A stretch of 45,055 bases of DNA. Source: Bacteroidota bacterium. Lineage in GTDB: Bacteria; Bacteroidota; Bacteroidia; Chitinophagales; Chitinophagaceae. Positions 24,790-33,675 of the stretch are shown here, one piece after another. The stretch covers positions 1-45,055 of the forward strand of contig JAUZOE010000035.1 of assembly GCA_030706605.1 (NCBI GenBank), read 5' to 3'. The translations under genes and the position numbers were made by a program. Position 1 is the first letter of the stretch, and every line of letters starts with the position of its first letter. The notes below the pieces were generated by a model that did no database searches, was not told the DNA's origin, and saw only the letters and a program-made list of their open reading frames with translations.

Positions 24790-25536
24790 ATGATTGTTGA
24801 CATTCAGCAGGATTCAAAAGAATCGGGTATTGAAGCAGGCAAAAAAGCTGCTTTATTAATTAAAGAAGCAATAAAAACAAATGGAAGCGCTAATATCATT
24901 TTGGCCACAGGATCAAGTCAGTTTGAAACATTAAGCCAGTTGGTTATTGAAAAAAATATAGAATGGAATAAGGTAACCATGTTTCATTTGGATGAGTATA
25001 TCGGCTTACCTGTAACTCATAAAGCGAGTTTTAGAAAATATTTAAAAGAAAGATTCTTAGATAAGGTTCCAAATTTAAAGTCAGTAAATTTAATTAATGG
25101 AGAATGTGATCCTGAAGAAGAATGTACCTGTTTAAGTGAACTGATCAGAAAGAATCCTATAGATGTTGCTTTGGTAGGCATTGGAGAAAACGGCCACCTC
25201 GCCTTTAATGATCCTCCCGCAGATTTTGATACAGAAGAGCCTTATATTATTGTCAATTTAGATGAGGAATGCAGGCAGCAACAGGTGAATGAAGGCTGGT
25301 TTCAATTGATCCGGGATGTTCCAAAACAGGCAATAAGTATGTCGGTTAAACAAATCATGTCAGCAAAACAAATAATCTGCTCAGTTCCTGATATCAGGAA
25401 AGCTAAAGCCGTAAAAGATACACTGGAACAGAAGGTCAGTAATCTATACCCTGCAAGCATATTACAGAATCATCCGGATTGTTATTTATTCCTGGAAAAA
25501 TCGTCCGCATCATTATTATCAAACAGGGGCAGCTAA
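24790..25536 (+). CDS. nagB: Glucosamine-6-phosphate deaminase-like protein, with altered catalytic residues
   Basis: This 248-residue cytoplasmic protein has the NagB/6-phosphogluconolactonase fold. It shows ATGSSQFETL (phosphate loop, 39-48), FHLDEYIG (Asp68) and GIGENGHLAFNDPPADF (130-146). NagB converts glucosamine 6-phosphate to fructose 6-phosphate and ammonia, feeding glycolysis. Compared with E. coli NagB (Asp72, Asp141, His143, Glu148) the residues here are Asp68, Asn134, His136 and Asp141: the ring-opening Asp has become Asn and the Glu has become Asp. This belongs to a divergent Bacteroidota/Planctomycetota-type subgroup. Deaminase activity on glucosamine 6-phosphate is likely from context but unproven. 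nagA follows after 91 bp on the same strand, probably co-transcribed. Confidence 0.85.
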   Translation: MIVDIQQDSKESGIEAGKKAALLIKEAIKTNGSANIILATGSSQFETLSQLVIEKNIEWNKVTMFHLDEYIGLPVTHKASFRKYLKERFLDKVPNLKSVNLINGECDPEEECTCLSELIRKNPIDVALVGIGENGHLAFNDPPADFDTEEPYIIVNLDEECRQQQVNEGWFQLIRDVPKQAISMSVKQIMSAKQIICSVPDIRKAKAVKDTLEQKVSNLYPASILQNHPDCYLFLEKSSASLLSNRGS

Positions 25537-25627
25537 ATATATAGTTACCGATCCATGAAATGGATAATAGTGGAACAAGAAGTAATTAGCTTTATAATAT
25601 AAAATCGTATGCCTTAAAAATAAGACT

Positions 25628-26818
25628 ATGGGTAAAACGCTAAAAATAATAAACGGCAGGATAATTACCTCCCACAGGATCATTGATAATGCAAGCCTGT
25701 TGATTTCTGATGGTATCATTACCGGGGTTAGTGAAAAAAAGATACATTCAAAGGCTGATATTATTTTAGATGCAAGGGGTAATTATATTTCGCCGGGATT
25801 TATTGATATTCATATTCATGGTGGTGGTGGAAGCGATTTTATGGATGGCACGGTCAAAGACTTTATTACCATAGCAGAAACACATCTCAGGCATGGGACT
25901 ACTTCTATGGTACCTACCTCCCTTACGGCCAGGAAAGAAGACCTGTTACATACATTAGATATTTATAAGAAAGCCCACAGCAAAAATAAATCCGGTGCCC
26001 GGTTTTTGGGAATGCATATAGAAGGACCCTATTTTGCCTTGAGCCAAAAAGGAGCACAGGATGCCCGATATATTCGTAAGCCCGACAAAGAAGAATATAG
26101 TGATATTATTAAAAAGGCGGGTGATATTATTGTTAGGTGGAGTGCCGCTCCCGAACTTGAGGGGGCAATGGAATTTGGCCGCTATTTACAAGCCCATGAT
26201 ATTTTACCGGCAATAGCGCATACGGATGCGATTTATGATGATGTTGTAAACGCTTTTGAAAATGGATACACGCTGGCTACTCATTTCTATTCTGCCATGT
26301 CGGGCGTTACCCGGCGCAATGCATACAGGTATGCCGGAGTGGTAGAAAGTGTTTATTTAATGGATGAAATAGATGTTGAAATTATTGCGGACGGAGTTCA
26401 TTTGCCTGCTCCCTTATTAAAACTAATTTATAAAATAAAAGGAGTTGACCGGATTGCATTAATAACAGATGCCATGCGGGCTGCGGGAATAGAAACCAGG
26501 GAAAGTATACTGGGATCCAAAAAGGATGGATTGAAAGTAATTATTGAAGACGGAGTAGCCAAGTTGCCCGACCGCAGTTCATTTGCAGGAAGTGTTGCCA
26601 CAACTGACAGGCTGGTAAGAACCATGATAAAAATGGCTGAAATTCCGTTGACCGAGGCGATTAGAATGATGACGTTAACACCGGCACGGATAATGAAAAT
26701 TGATAAGCATAAAGGATCTATAGCTTTAGGGAAAGATGCTGACATCCTTATTTTCGATGAAAATATTAATATTCAAACCTCAATTATCGGGGGAAATATC
26801 TTACACAACAAGCTTTAA
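25628..26818 (+). CDS. nagA: N-acetylglucosamine-6-phosphate deacetylase
   Basis: This 396-residue cytoplasmic metallohydrolase removes acetate from N-acetylglucosamine 6-phosphate, the step before NagB. It has the amidohydrolase barrel with HIH at 62-64 (GFIDIHIHGGGGSDFMD), metal ligand Glu132 (GMHIEGPYF), His198 (AHTDA), His219 (THFYSAM), His258 (DGVHL) and catalytic Asp281 (LITDAMRAAG). The N-terminal beta domain and the C-terminal LGKDADILIFD are typical. All catalytic residues are present. It follows nagB at 91 bp. It meets the sulfatase gene tail-to-tail with a 20-bp gap and no room for a long terminator. Confidence 0.95.
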   Translation: MGKTLKIINGRIITSHRIIDNASLLISDGIITGVSEKKIHSKADIILDARGNYISPGFIDIHIHGGGGSDFMDGTVKDFITIAETHLRHGTTSMVPTSLTARKEDLLHTLDIYKKAHSKNKSGARFLGMHIEGPYFALSQKGAQDARYIRKPDKEEYSDIIKKAGDIIVRWSAAPELEGAMEFGRYLQAHDILPAIAHTDAIYDDVVNAFENGYTLATHFYSAMSGVTRRNAYRYAGVVESVYLMDEIDVEIIADGVHLPAPLLKLIYKIKGVDRIALITDAMRAAGIETRESILGSKKDGLKVIIEDGVAKLPDRSSFAGSVATTDRLVRTMIKMAEIPLTEAIRMMTLTPARIMKIDKHKGSIALGKDADILIFDENINIQTSIIGGNILHNKL

Positions 26819-26838
26819 TTGCAACGTAAATTTGTTTT

Positions 26839-28974
26839 TCATTTCAATGAATATACACTCTTCGAGATTTCCTCAAATGCATTATTGTCTTTACTCCATT
26901 GTAACTTTATTGATGAATTTTCTTTGCCGGTTTCTTTCATGAAATAAAGCCTCATAAAATGATATCCTTTTTGCAGGTTTAAAGTAGCCGATCTTTCTTC
27001 GCCAGGATGGTACCCGTAATCTTCATCAATCAATGCAATATCATGCATTCGTAAAAAAGCTTTGCCATTTGCCTGCAGACGAAATGTATATTTACCATTT
27101 TCAGGAACCAATACATAGCCCTCAAAAACACAGGAATTATGGTTATTATTTTCCAAATGCAAATCACTTAGTAAAAATTTATTTTCTTTATTGGCATTAC
27201 CAGGAGCTGATATCCACGGTGTGGCTGACTGATATGAAATTGCTTTCCAGCCATGCTTTAGATTATGAACTTTATCATTTGGAATTAAAAGGGAATCATA
27301 AGGTCGCGGAGCCGAACTTTCTGGCATACGCATTTGTAAAACCCTTCCTTTTAAATACCGTTCAAACCCTGACAGCTTAGCGGTTTTAGCAAGGTCATTT
27401 ACCTGTTGGGGATCTTTGATAATATTATAAACCTCAAAATCATCATCCGGGGATTGAATATTATATCTTATAGAAACGGTGTCACCCAACCGAAGCATTT
27501 GCATCTGACCTCTTTTACGATTCCGATGTGAGGGAGCAAATACTTTATATCCTGGTGTATGGCCATTTTGAAAATATTCTACATAAATCAAACTTTTTTG
27601 TTGTGTGCCCTTGCCTGTTAATTCTGGCAATAAGGAAACCCCGTCTGAGCGCACTGGCCCCGGCAAACCTGCAGCCGCTGTAATTGTAGGCATCCAGTCA
27701 TAAGAAATGCTGGGCCTTTCGATATTGGTCCCGGGCCGAATATGCCCTGGCCACCAGGCTATTGTTGGCATTCTGACACCACCTTCCCATACATCTCTTT
27801 TTATACCATCAAAAGGTCCGAAGCTGCTAAAAAAATCAGGATTATTTTTCACATAATTATTAGGAAGATAGGATTCATCTGACGGGCCGTTATCTGAAGT
27901 GAAAATCACCAAAGTATTATCATCAATATGCAGGTCTTTCAACAACGCAAGAATATCATGCACCATATTATCAATCCGTTTTACAACAGTAGCATACCTC
28001 ACATAAGTATCCGGCCATGGGACTTCTGGTGTCGCAGGATTGTTATCATCGTCATAAGTGGCATTTTTATAAACAGGATATCTCCAGGAATCTGGCACAC
28101 CGGAAGCGGTATTGATCATGTGGCCGGCGGTTCCATCCCATTGAATACCTCCCTTAAGGCCAACCCCTTTTGGATAAGCCTGTGTCGGCAATTCCAAAAC
28201 AGCATGAGGCAGATCATAAGCGAGATACATAAAGAATGGCTTATCCTTATTCACACCATTTGCATGCTTAATAATATATTTTTTTGCAGCGGCAGTCCAT
28301 AAATCACCGGTATAACATTTATCAAGCTTGTCACTTACATTTTCATGATTATCCCAAACTTCTTTATGGCCATCATAAAGTCCTTCTTTAGGATAATGCT
28401 CATGTCCGTCTTTGTGGCGCATATACCCATAAAAATCATCAAACCCCCTGTTCAATGGTTGGGCAGGCCAGGTATCCCCATCTTTTGACCATTCCTTAGC
28501 GCCTTGCAAACCCCACTTCCCAATGGCATCCGTTACATATCCTGCTTCCTGCATCACATTTCCTAGAGTGTAATTATCTTCCAAAGCCTTATCAAACTGG
28601 TTGTCTTTTACATTCGCATGCCCCTGGCTTTGGCCCAGCATTAAAGAAGCTCTTGATGGCGCACAAACCGGCGCCGCACAATATTGCTCAAGGGTAGCTC
28701 CTTCTTTAGCCATCTTATCAAGATAAGGTGTCATGGTCCAGGGCTCATTTCGTTTGTTTGTCTTTCTCCTTTGGTTCTGAAAGAAAACACCTAAATCGCC
28801 ATAACCCAGATCATCTGTTAGAATAAAAATAATATTGGGCTTTTTAAAATTGTCTGATTGATGAGGATGATTGGATAAGGAACTGTTTTTAACCTGGCCA
28901 AAACCATAAAAAGACATAAAAGTAAAAAATAGTAAAAAAGATATTTTTCCCTGATTGATAATTTTAAAACTCAT
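26839..28974 (-). CDS. S1-family sulfatase with C-terminal PA14-like domain, secreted
   Basis: This 711-residue exported sulfatase has a signal peptide ending near GFGQ. PNIIFILTDDLGYGDLG (Asp54 and Asp55) and the formylglycine motif CAPSRASLMLG (Cys104-x-Pro-Ser-Arg) define the formylglycine-dependent arylsulfatase class, which hydrolyses sulfate esters. VIFTSDNGPSDE gives the later metal ligands. The last 130 residues (NSCVFEGYVLVPENGKYTFRL, KAFLRMHDIALI) resemble a PA14-type carbohydrate-binding beta-sandwich, giving a length above the usual 450-550. Cys to formylglycine conversion needs an FGE or anSME, not found in this window. The substrate is unknown; sulfated glycan is likely from context. 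It converges with nagA. Confidence 0.95.
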   Translation of the reverse strand: MSFKIINQGKISFLLFFTFMSFYGFGQVKNSSLSNHPHQSDNFKKPNIIFILTDDLGYGDLGVFFQNQRRKTNKRNEPWTMTPYLDKMAKEGATLEQYCAAPVCAPSRASLMLGQSQGHANVKDNQFDKALEDNYTLGNVMQEAGYVTDAIGKWGLQGAKEWSKDGDTWPAQPLNRGFDDFYGYMRHKDGHEHYPKEGLYDGHKEVWDNHENVSDKLDKCYTGDLWTAAAKKYIIKHANGVNKDKPFFMYLAYDLPHAVLELPTQAYPKGVGLKGGIQWDGTAGHMINTASGVPDSWRYPVYKNATYDDDNNPATPEVPWPDTYVRYATVVKRIDNMVHDILALLKDLHIDDNTLVIFTSDNGPSDESYLPNNYVKNNPDFFSSFGPFDGIKRDVWEGGVRMPTIAWWPGHIRPGTNIERPSISYDWMPTITAAAGLPGPVRSDGVSLLPELTGKGTQQKSLIYVEYFQNGHTPGYKVFAPSHRNRKRGQMQMLRLGDTVSIRYNIQSPDDDFEVYNIIKDPQQVNDLAKTAKLSGFERYLKGRVLQMRMPESSAPRPYDSLLIPNDKVHNLKHGWKAISYQSATPWISAPGNANKENKFLLSDLHLENNNHNSCVFEGYVLVPENGKYTFRLQANGKAFLRMHDIALIDEDYGYHPGEERSATLNLQKGYHFMRLYFMKETGKENSSIKLQWSKDNNAFEEISKSVYSLK

Positions 28975-29058
28975 CTCTTTGAATTATTTTGATAATTGTT
29001 GTTGTCATTCCGGCTTTCTCTACATGAAAATACCGCATGAATTATTAACTCAATGCCA

Positions 29059-30687
29059 TTATTTCTCCTCTTCCATTTTCCCTTCAAATAATAAATTCAC
29101 TTCAGGATCCAATAAAACAGATTCGGGTTTAAAATTTAATGGGATGGCCATATTGATATTTCTAGTATCAAAGTCAATCGTTTTAAAAATAGTTTGTTGG
29201 CTGCCCCGTATTGCTATTTGTAATGGAAACTGAAAGAGGTAATTCTGCATTTGTTGAATGGACAGGGTAATCAATTTTTTATTTAATTTGTATTTCCATT
29301 TTCCCTGCAACACAGGCTGTCCGGCTGTATAAAGCCATTGTTTAAAAAATATCTGTAGATCTTGTTTACTTACTTTTTCCATTACCTTCATGAAATCAAC
29401 TGTAGACGCATTTTTACCTTTATAATTAGCATAATAAGTTTGAATGCCTTTTTGAAAAACGGAATCTCCCAGTTTCCAACGCAACATATGCAATACCCAA
29501 CTACCTTTTTGATAGGAATTGGCATTTAATAATTCCATCCAATTTCCGTGGACAGAAGTATCTACTACTGGTGTTTTTCTTTTTTTATAAAAAGCAATTA
29601 CTTTATCACGATCCATTTGCATTCCTGTTTTGAGGCTGTCGGCTCCATAGCGATATTCCATATATAAATGCGTCATGTAAGTTGCAAATCCTTCGCTTAG
29701 CCATAGATGTTGCCAATCTGTTTCTGAAGCCTCATCTCCAAACCATTGATGGGCTATTTCATGGGCAAACAATGTTTCCCTGGCAATAGCATCAGTAGGT
29801 AACGGCAAACCCGTTTTTACAGAATTTTCATAATAAAAAATATTACCCGCATTTTCCATTCCCCCATATATGGTTTTGGATTGTACGTTGGCCAACTTAT
29901 GAAAAGGATAAGGTCCGATATAATTAATATAAAAAGGAAGAATCTTTTTTGCGACAGCATATTGAGCAAAACCACTATCCCTGTTCTCCGGGAATACCCA
30001 ACTGGTAATGGGAATACAATTAATATCTGATGCAAGCTGCACGGCAAAATCAGCTACGCCTATCACCATTACTTTTGTCGGCAACACAAGGTCTTCTTTC
30101 CAATGGGTAAGCTTCAGATGATCCGGAAGATTCGATTCTTCAACAAGAATTCCATTAGCGATTACCTGGTAATGATCTGGCGCAGTAACAATGAAATCGA
30201 CAGTTGCCTTATCTATAGGATGATCGTTACAGGGTATCCAGTCATGGGCCCTGTTGGGCCAGTTATCTGCAAAGAAAGTACGCCGGTTAAATTTACTGGT
30301 ACTAATGATTAACCCGTCAGCAGGCACTCCTTCATAGTTGATCCGGATTTCTTTTTTTTCATTTAAATTCAGTGGATCATTGAAATAAATAATTACATGA
30401 TCATCGACCTGGGCAAATTTCAATACTTTATTACCTGATGACACATTCAATACTTTCATTCCTTTCCCGGTAGCATTATCAAATTCTGTCAGATCAAAAT
30501 AAACCATAGTGGCTGCTTGCTTTACAAGAAAACTGATCTCCGCATTTCCGTGGATTATATTATTACTGTCGTTAAGAGAAATAGCAAAGCGGTAATGTAA
30601 AACATTGATTGCATTATTCTGAGCATAGAGAGATTGAAAATTGAGAACAAGAAGGAAAAAGAGAAAACTGAGATTACGACTATTCAT
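29059..30687 (-). CDS. M1 family zinc aminopeptidase, secreted, compact
   Basis: This 542-residue exported protein has a signal peptide ending LYAQ. The M1 signatures are GGMENAG (275-281) and HEIAHQWFGD (His309, Glu310, His313) with Glu332 in LSEGFATYM. The N-terminal beta domain (about 25-215) matches family practice. At 542 residues it lacks most of the C-terminal helical domain of full-length M1 enzymes such as PepN (about 870) and ends in a small beta region, so it is a short form of a kind frequent in Bacteroidota. It should remove N-terminal residues from peptides outside the cytoplasm. It is a single gene, with 84 bp to the sulfatase start. Confidence 0.95.
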   Translation of the reverse strand: MNSRNLSFLFFLLVLNFQSLYAQNNAINVLHYRFAISLNDSNNIIHGNAEISFLVKQAATMVYFDLTEFDNATGKGMKVLNVSSGNKVLKFAQVDDHVIIYFNDPLNLNEKKEIRINYEGVPADGLIISTSKFNRRTFFADNWPNRAHDWIPCNDHPIDKATVDFIVTAPDHYQVIANGILVEESNLPDHLKLTHWKEDLVLPTKVMVIGVADFAVQLASDINCIPITSWVFPENRDSGFAQYAVAKKILPFYINYIGPYPFHKLANVQSKTIYGGMENAGNIFYYENSVKTGLPLPTDAIARETLFAHEIAHQWFGDEASETDWQHLWLSEGFATYMTHLYMEYRYGADSLKTGMQMDRDKVIAFYKKRKTPVVDTSVHGNWMELLNANSYQKGSWVLHMLRWKLGDSVFQKGIQTYYANYKGKNASTVDFMKVMEKVSKQDLQIFFKQWLYTAGQPVLQGKWKYKLNKKLITLSIQQMQNYLFQFPLQIAIRGSQQTIFKTIDFDTRNINMAIPLNFKPESVLLDPEVNLLFEGKMEEEK

Positions 30688-30801
30688 TTTAGCCTGTATT
30701 TTGAAAGAATCTTTAATAAAACAATTCTTTTATTCTATAAAAATGATATTAACATTCATGACTAATCGAAAATAAACAAGCCTCCCGGTTTAATCAGGTA
30801 T

Positions 30802-31722
30802 TTACTTTCCCAGCAAGTCCATGCTTTGTAACCATCCTTTACAACTCTTCATCCAATCCTCTTTTGTAGTAGAATTGTGCATACCAAACCCGTGACCACC
30901 GCTTTTATACAAATGCATTTCTGCCGGAATTTTATATTTCAGCAATGCCTCATAATAAACAATACTGTTCATTACAGGTACCGCATTATCATCAGTAGCC
31001 TGTACAAGAAAAGTGGGTGGCGTTTGTGCAGTCACCTGTAGTTCATTAGAATAAAGATCAATTAATTCTTTGGATGGATTTTTTCCCAGGAGCTGATCTC
31101 TTGATCCGATATGCCCGATAGCATCTATAAAGGATATTACCGGGTAAATTAAAAGAGCAAAATCAGGTCGCAGATTAATGTTCTGGGAATTACTGATATA
31201 GCTATGGTTAAAATGAGTTGCTGCTGTAGATGCCACATGGCCACCTGCCGAGAAGCCCATAATGCCCACTTTATTGACATCAATATTCCATTTCTTTGCA
31301 TTCATGCGCACCAATTGAATAGCCCGTTGTGCATCCTGTAATGGTCCAATTTTTTTATCAACCATTGCAGAATCATTGGGAATACGATACTTTAAAACAA
31401 AAGCAGCAACCCCCATTTCATTAAACCTTCTTGCAACAGCAAAACCTTCTTTTACAATTGAAGCAATCCAATACCCCCCACCCGGACAAATGATTACTGC
31501 AGTGCCATTGGCTTTGGACTGATCGGGTAAGAAAACAGAAAGTGTTGGCTCCGAAATAAAATGCACAATGGTATCTCCATTTTCCCGCGGCTGCCAAACC
31601 TCTTTGGTAGCATATGGAAGACTATTGGGAACCTTGCCTTCATATAATGGCAAGGTTTGTTGCGCCTGCATGTGATTCATAAAACAAAATAAAAGTAAAA
31701 TGAATATTGATAATTTTTTCAT
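30802..31722 (-). CDS. Secreted alpha/beta-hydrolase, paralog of the esterase at 11645
   Basis: This 306-residue esterase has a signal peptide ending HMQAQQ. The catalytic triad is Ser158 (GFSAGG), Asp244 or Asp245 (TDDNAVP) and His277 (GGHGF), and the oxyanion loop is ICPGGGY. It aligns throughout with the protein at 11645-12550 (for example GIMGFSAGGH, KIGPLQDAQ, TPPTFL, FYEALLK/YYEALLK). Members de-acylate plant or microbial polysaccharides (acetylxylan, feruloyl or pectin-like esters). Its neighbour at 31816 is a sialate O-acetylesterase, so two different esterase types stand side by side. The start and length are normal. Confidence 0.9.
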   Translation of the reverse strand: MKKLSIFILLLFCFMNHMQAQQTLPLYEGKVPNSLPYATKEVWQPRENGDTIVHFISEPTLSVFLPDQSKANGTAVIICPGGGYWIASIVKEGFAVARRFNEMGVAAFVLKYRIPNDSAMVDKKIGPLQDAQRAIQLVRMNAKKWNIDVNKVGIMGFSAGGHVASTAATHFNHSYISNSQNINLRPDFALLIYPVISFIDAIGHIGSRDQLLGKNPSKELIDLYSNELQVTAQTPPTFLVQATDDNAVPVMNSIVYYEALLKYKIPAEMHLYKSGGHGFGMHNSTTKEDWMKSCKGWLQSMDLLGK

Positions 31723-31815
31723 GTAATGAATTTTATTGCAATGTATTTCAAAAACAGGTTAGCCCTGCCAACCTTTTTATATTCATTTTCATATATACCT
31801 ATTAAAAAGTATATC

Positions 31816-33222
31816 TTATTTTTCCTCCCAGTCATCTGTCCTGAAAGGTGAAGCCGGCAAACCTGCTTTGTTAAATAAATTGGGAACAGCCGTATTGGTA
31901 AAGCCCATGCGAACGGCTACCGGGTATGATACCTGCGGGCTATACACGATAATATCGCTACCCTGTATTTTAGCCATGGCCGGCACAAAATGATGATCCT
32001 CCCCCGCAATAACAAAATCAGTCAATTGATCGCCTTTCCTGATAAGTCCATCCGCAGCAAAATCAAAATGAATAATGGCTTTATCGCCTTTAATTTCTAT
32101 AGACCGGTATAGCGGCCCTGAATATGAAATACCCTCTTTACCATAGGTTTTTGCCAGCGCCCAGTTGGCTAAGCGTTTGCCCACATCCTGTTTATCTTTG
32201 GGATGAATATTATTGGTATCACCGGTAATATCTGTTATTACTACCATTCCTGTATTAGGCACATGCCGATATGTTTCAAACTGCGCTTCTCTCACCAGCG
32301 CACCTCCATGATTATTGCCGTAGGCAAAAGGAGCGATCTGCACAAAATAAAAAGGAAATTCTTTTTGCCAAAGCTCCCTCCAGGAATGTATCATCGAGCT
32401 AAAAGTTCCTTCATAAGTGGATGCATTTTTTACGTTTGATTCGCCCTGGTACCAGATAGCACCTGCTATGGCAAAATTAGTAACAGGAGCAATCATCGCA
32501 TTAAAAGCAACGGCTGGCCTCACCGGCCACCATGAAGAAGGCGTTAACTTAGCTGCCGAAATCGCCAGGCTTTCACTGCGATTAAAAACATCAATTGGCG
32601 TCCATGTTTCTACAGGAGTACCACCCCAACAGGATTCTATGAGACCCACCGGGTAATGAAGGTGTTCATTAAGTGTCCTGCCAAAAAAATAACCGGCAGC
32701 ACTAAACGTATGCATGCTTTCGGGTGTGCAGACTTCCCATTTACCATTTACTTCCTGTTGAGGATAAGTGGCGGTAATTTTCTGAATATGAAAAAAGCGG
32801 ATTTCGGGATGTTGAGCATTATTGATTTCTTCCTGGTAATTATTATAATGCCAGTCGGCGCTGAATTCCATATTGGACTGGCCCGAACATAACCACACTT
32901 CACCAACCAGAACATTATGGATCGTGATGGTGCTATCTCCTATCACGACAATTTGGTAAGGACCACCTGCTTTAGGAGTTTGTATATCTATTGACCAGGC
33001 AGCATCCGATTGAGTAATTGTTTTTAGTGTATCACCATTCCAGCTTGCAATCACACTAATTTTCTGTCCAGGGTCTGCCCACCCATGAAAATCAATTTTT
33101 GACTGCTGCTGCATAACCATATTATCCGAAAGAATGGCAGGTAACCTTAGATAAGCTTCAGCCGTGTAATAAAAGCAGGAAAGAAATATTAAACAGGCAA
33201 GAGGTAATATCTTTCTTTTCAT
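31816..33222 (-). CDS. Sialate O-acetylesterase (SASA family), secreted
   Basis: This 468-residue protein has a signal peptide (ending AEAYL). The first domain (about 25-105) is beta-rich. The SGNH-type catalytic domain has VWLCSGQSNMEF (Ser116), GTPVETW and AIWYQGESN, and a late HPKDKQDVGKRLA gives the catalytic His. SASA proteins remove O-acetyl groups from sialic acid or from xylan-type sugars in Bacteroidota, so the name does not prove the substrate. A sialidase-like gene at 35861 and NagA/NagB make sialoglycan or amino-sugar processing possible. It is followed 93 bp downstream by the alpha/beta-hydrolase, which may be co-transcribed. Confidence 0.92.
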   Translation of the reverse strand: MKRKILPLACLIFLSCFYYTAEAYLRLPAILSDNMVMQQQSKIDFHGWADPGQKISVIASWNGDTLKTITQSDAAWSIDIQTPKAGGPYQIVVIGDSTITIHNVLVGEVWLCSGQSNMEFSADWHYNNYQEEINNAQHPEIRFFHIQKITATYPQQEVNGKWEVCTPESMHTFSAAGYFFGRTLNEHLHYPVGLIESCWGGTPVETWTPIDVFNRSESLAISAAKLTPSSWWPVRPAVAFNAMIAPVTNFAIAGAIWYQGESNVKNASTYEGTFSSMIHSWRELWQKEFPFYFVQIAPFAYGNNHGGALVREAQFETYRHVPNTGMVVITDITGDTNNIHPKDKQDVGKRLANWALAKTYGKEGISYSGPLYRSIEIKGDKAIIHFDFAADGLIRKGDQLTDFVIAGEDHHFVPAMAKIQGSDIIVYSPQVSYPVAVRMGFTNTAVPNLFNKAGLPASPFRTDDWEEK

Positions 33223-33375
33223 TTTGATATCTTGTTTTCGTAAAGAGTTCCGAATTTACTTAATAATATGATACCATGGTAAGCCTGTCAACCAGAAACC
33301 AATAATAAAAAAAGAAGGATATAAATAATTTGTGAAGAGAAGATGAAAATTCTTAGTTAATTTTAAACAATAAAA

Positions 33376-33448
33376 GCGGCAGTAGCTCAGTTGGTAGAGC
33401 ATTAGCTTCCCAAGCTAAGGGCCGAGGGTTCGAATCCCTTTTGCCGCT
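33376..33448 (+). tRNA. tRNA-Gly, anticodon CCC
   Basis: The 73-nt cloverleaf folds: acceptor GCGGCAG pairs with TTGCCGC (one G-T), D arm GCTC...GAGC, anticodon stem TTAGC/GCTAA with loop TTCCCAA, and T arm GAGGG-TTCGAAT-CCCTT. The anticodon CCC reads GGG (Gly). The discriminator is T, and no CCA is encoded, so it must be added by nucleotidyltransferase. It sits alone between the SASA gene (minus) and the methyltransferase (plus). A weak oligo-pyrimidine hairpin follows. Confidence 0.95.
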
Positions 33449-33675
33449 CTTCCTTTTATCTTAAAAAGAAGTAAGTAAAGTATTTTAATGAAGATGTCAT
33501 AGAGACAAAAAAAATCATCCCCTTCAATTACTCATGATGGATTTAATAAAAGGCAATCCAAATATTTTCTTTTAAAAAGAAAACAACTGAACAATAATAA
33601 AATGATCAAGTAATTTTGTTGTTCATAACCGGCATATTTTTTATGCCTGGTAAAATAACAATAAAACAGTACCAA

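Noticed and set aside
33616-33675. An upstream extension of the methyltransferase from the ATG at 33616.
   Set aside because: The additional 20 residues do not fit the family, and the bases around 33611-33618 look like a -7 element. The start at 33676 is preferred.
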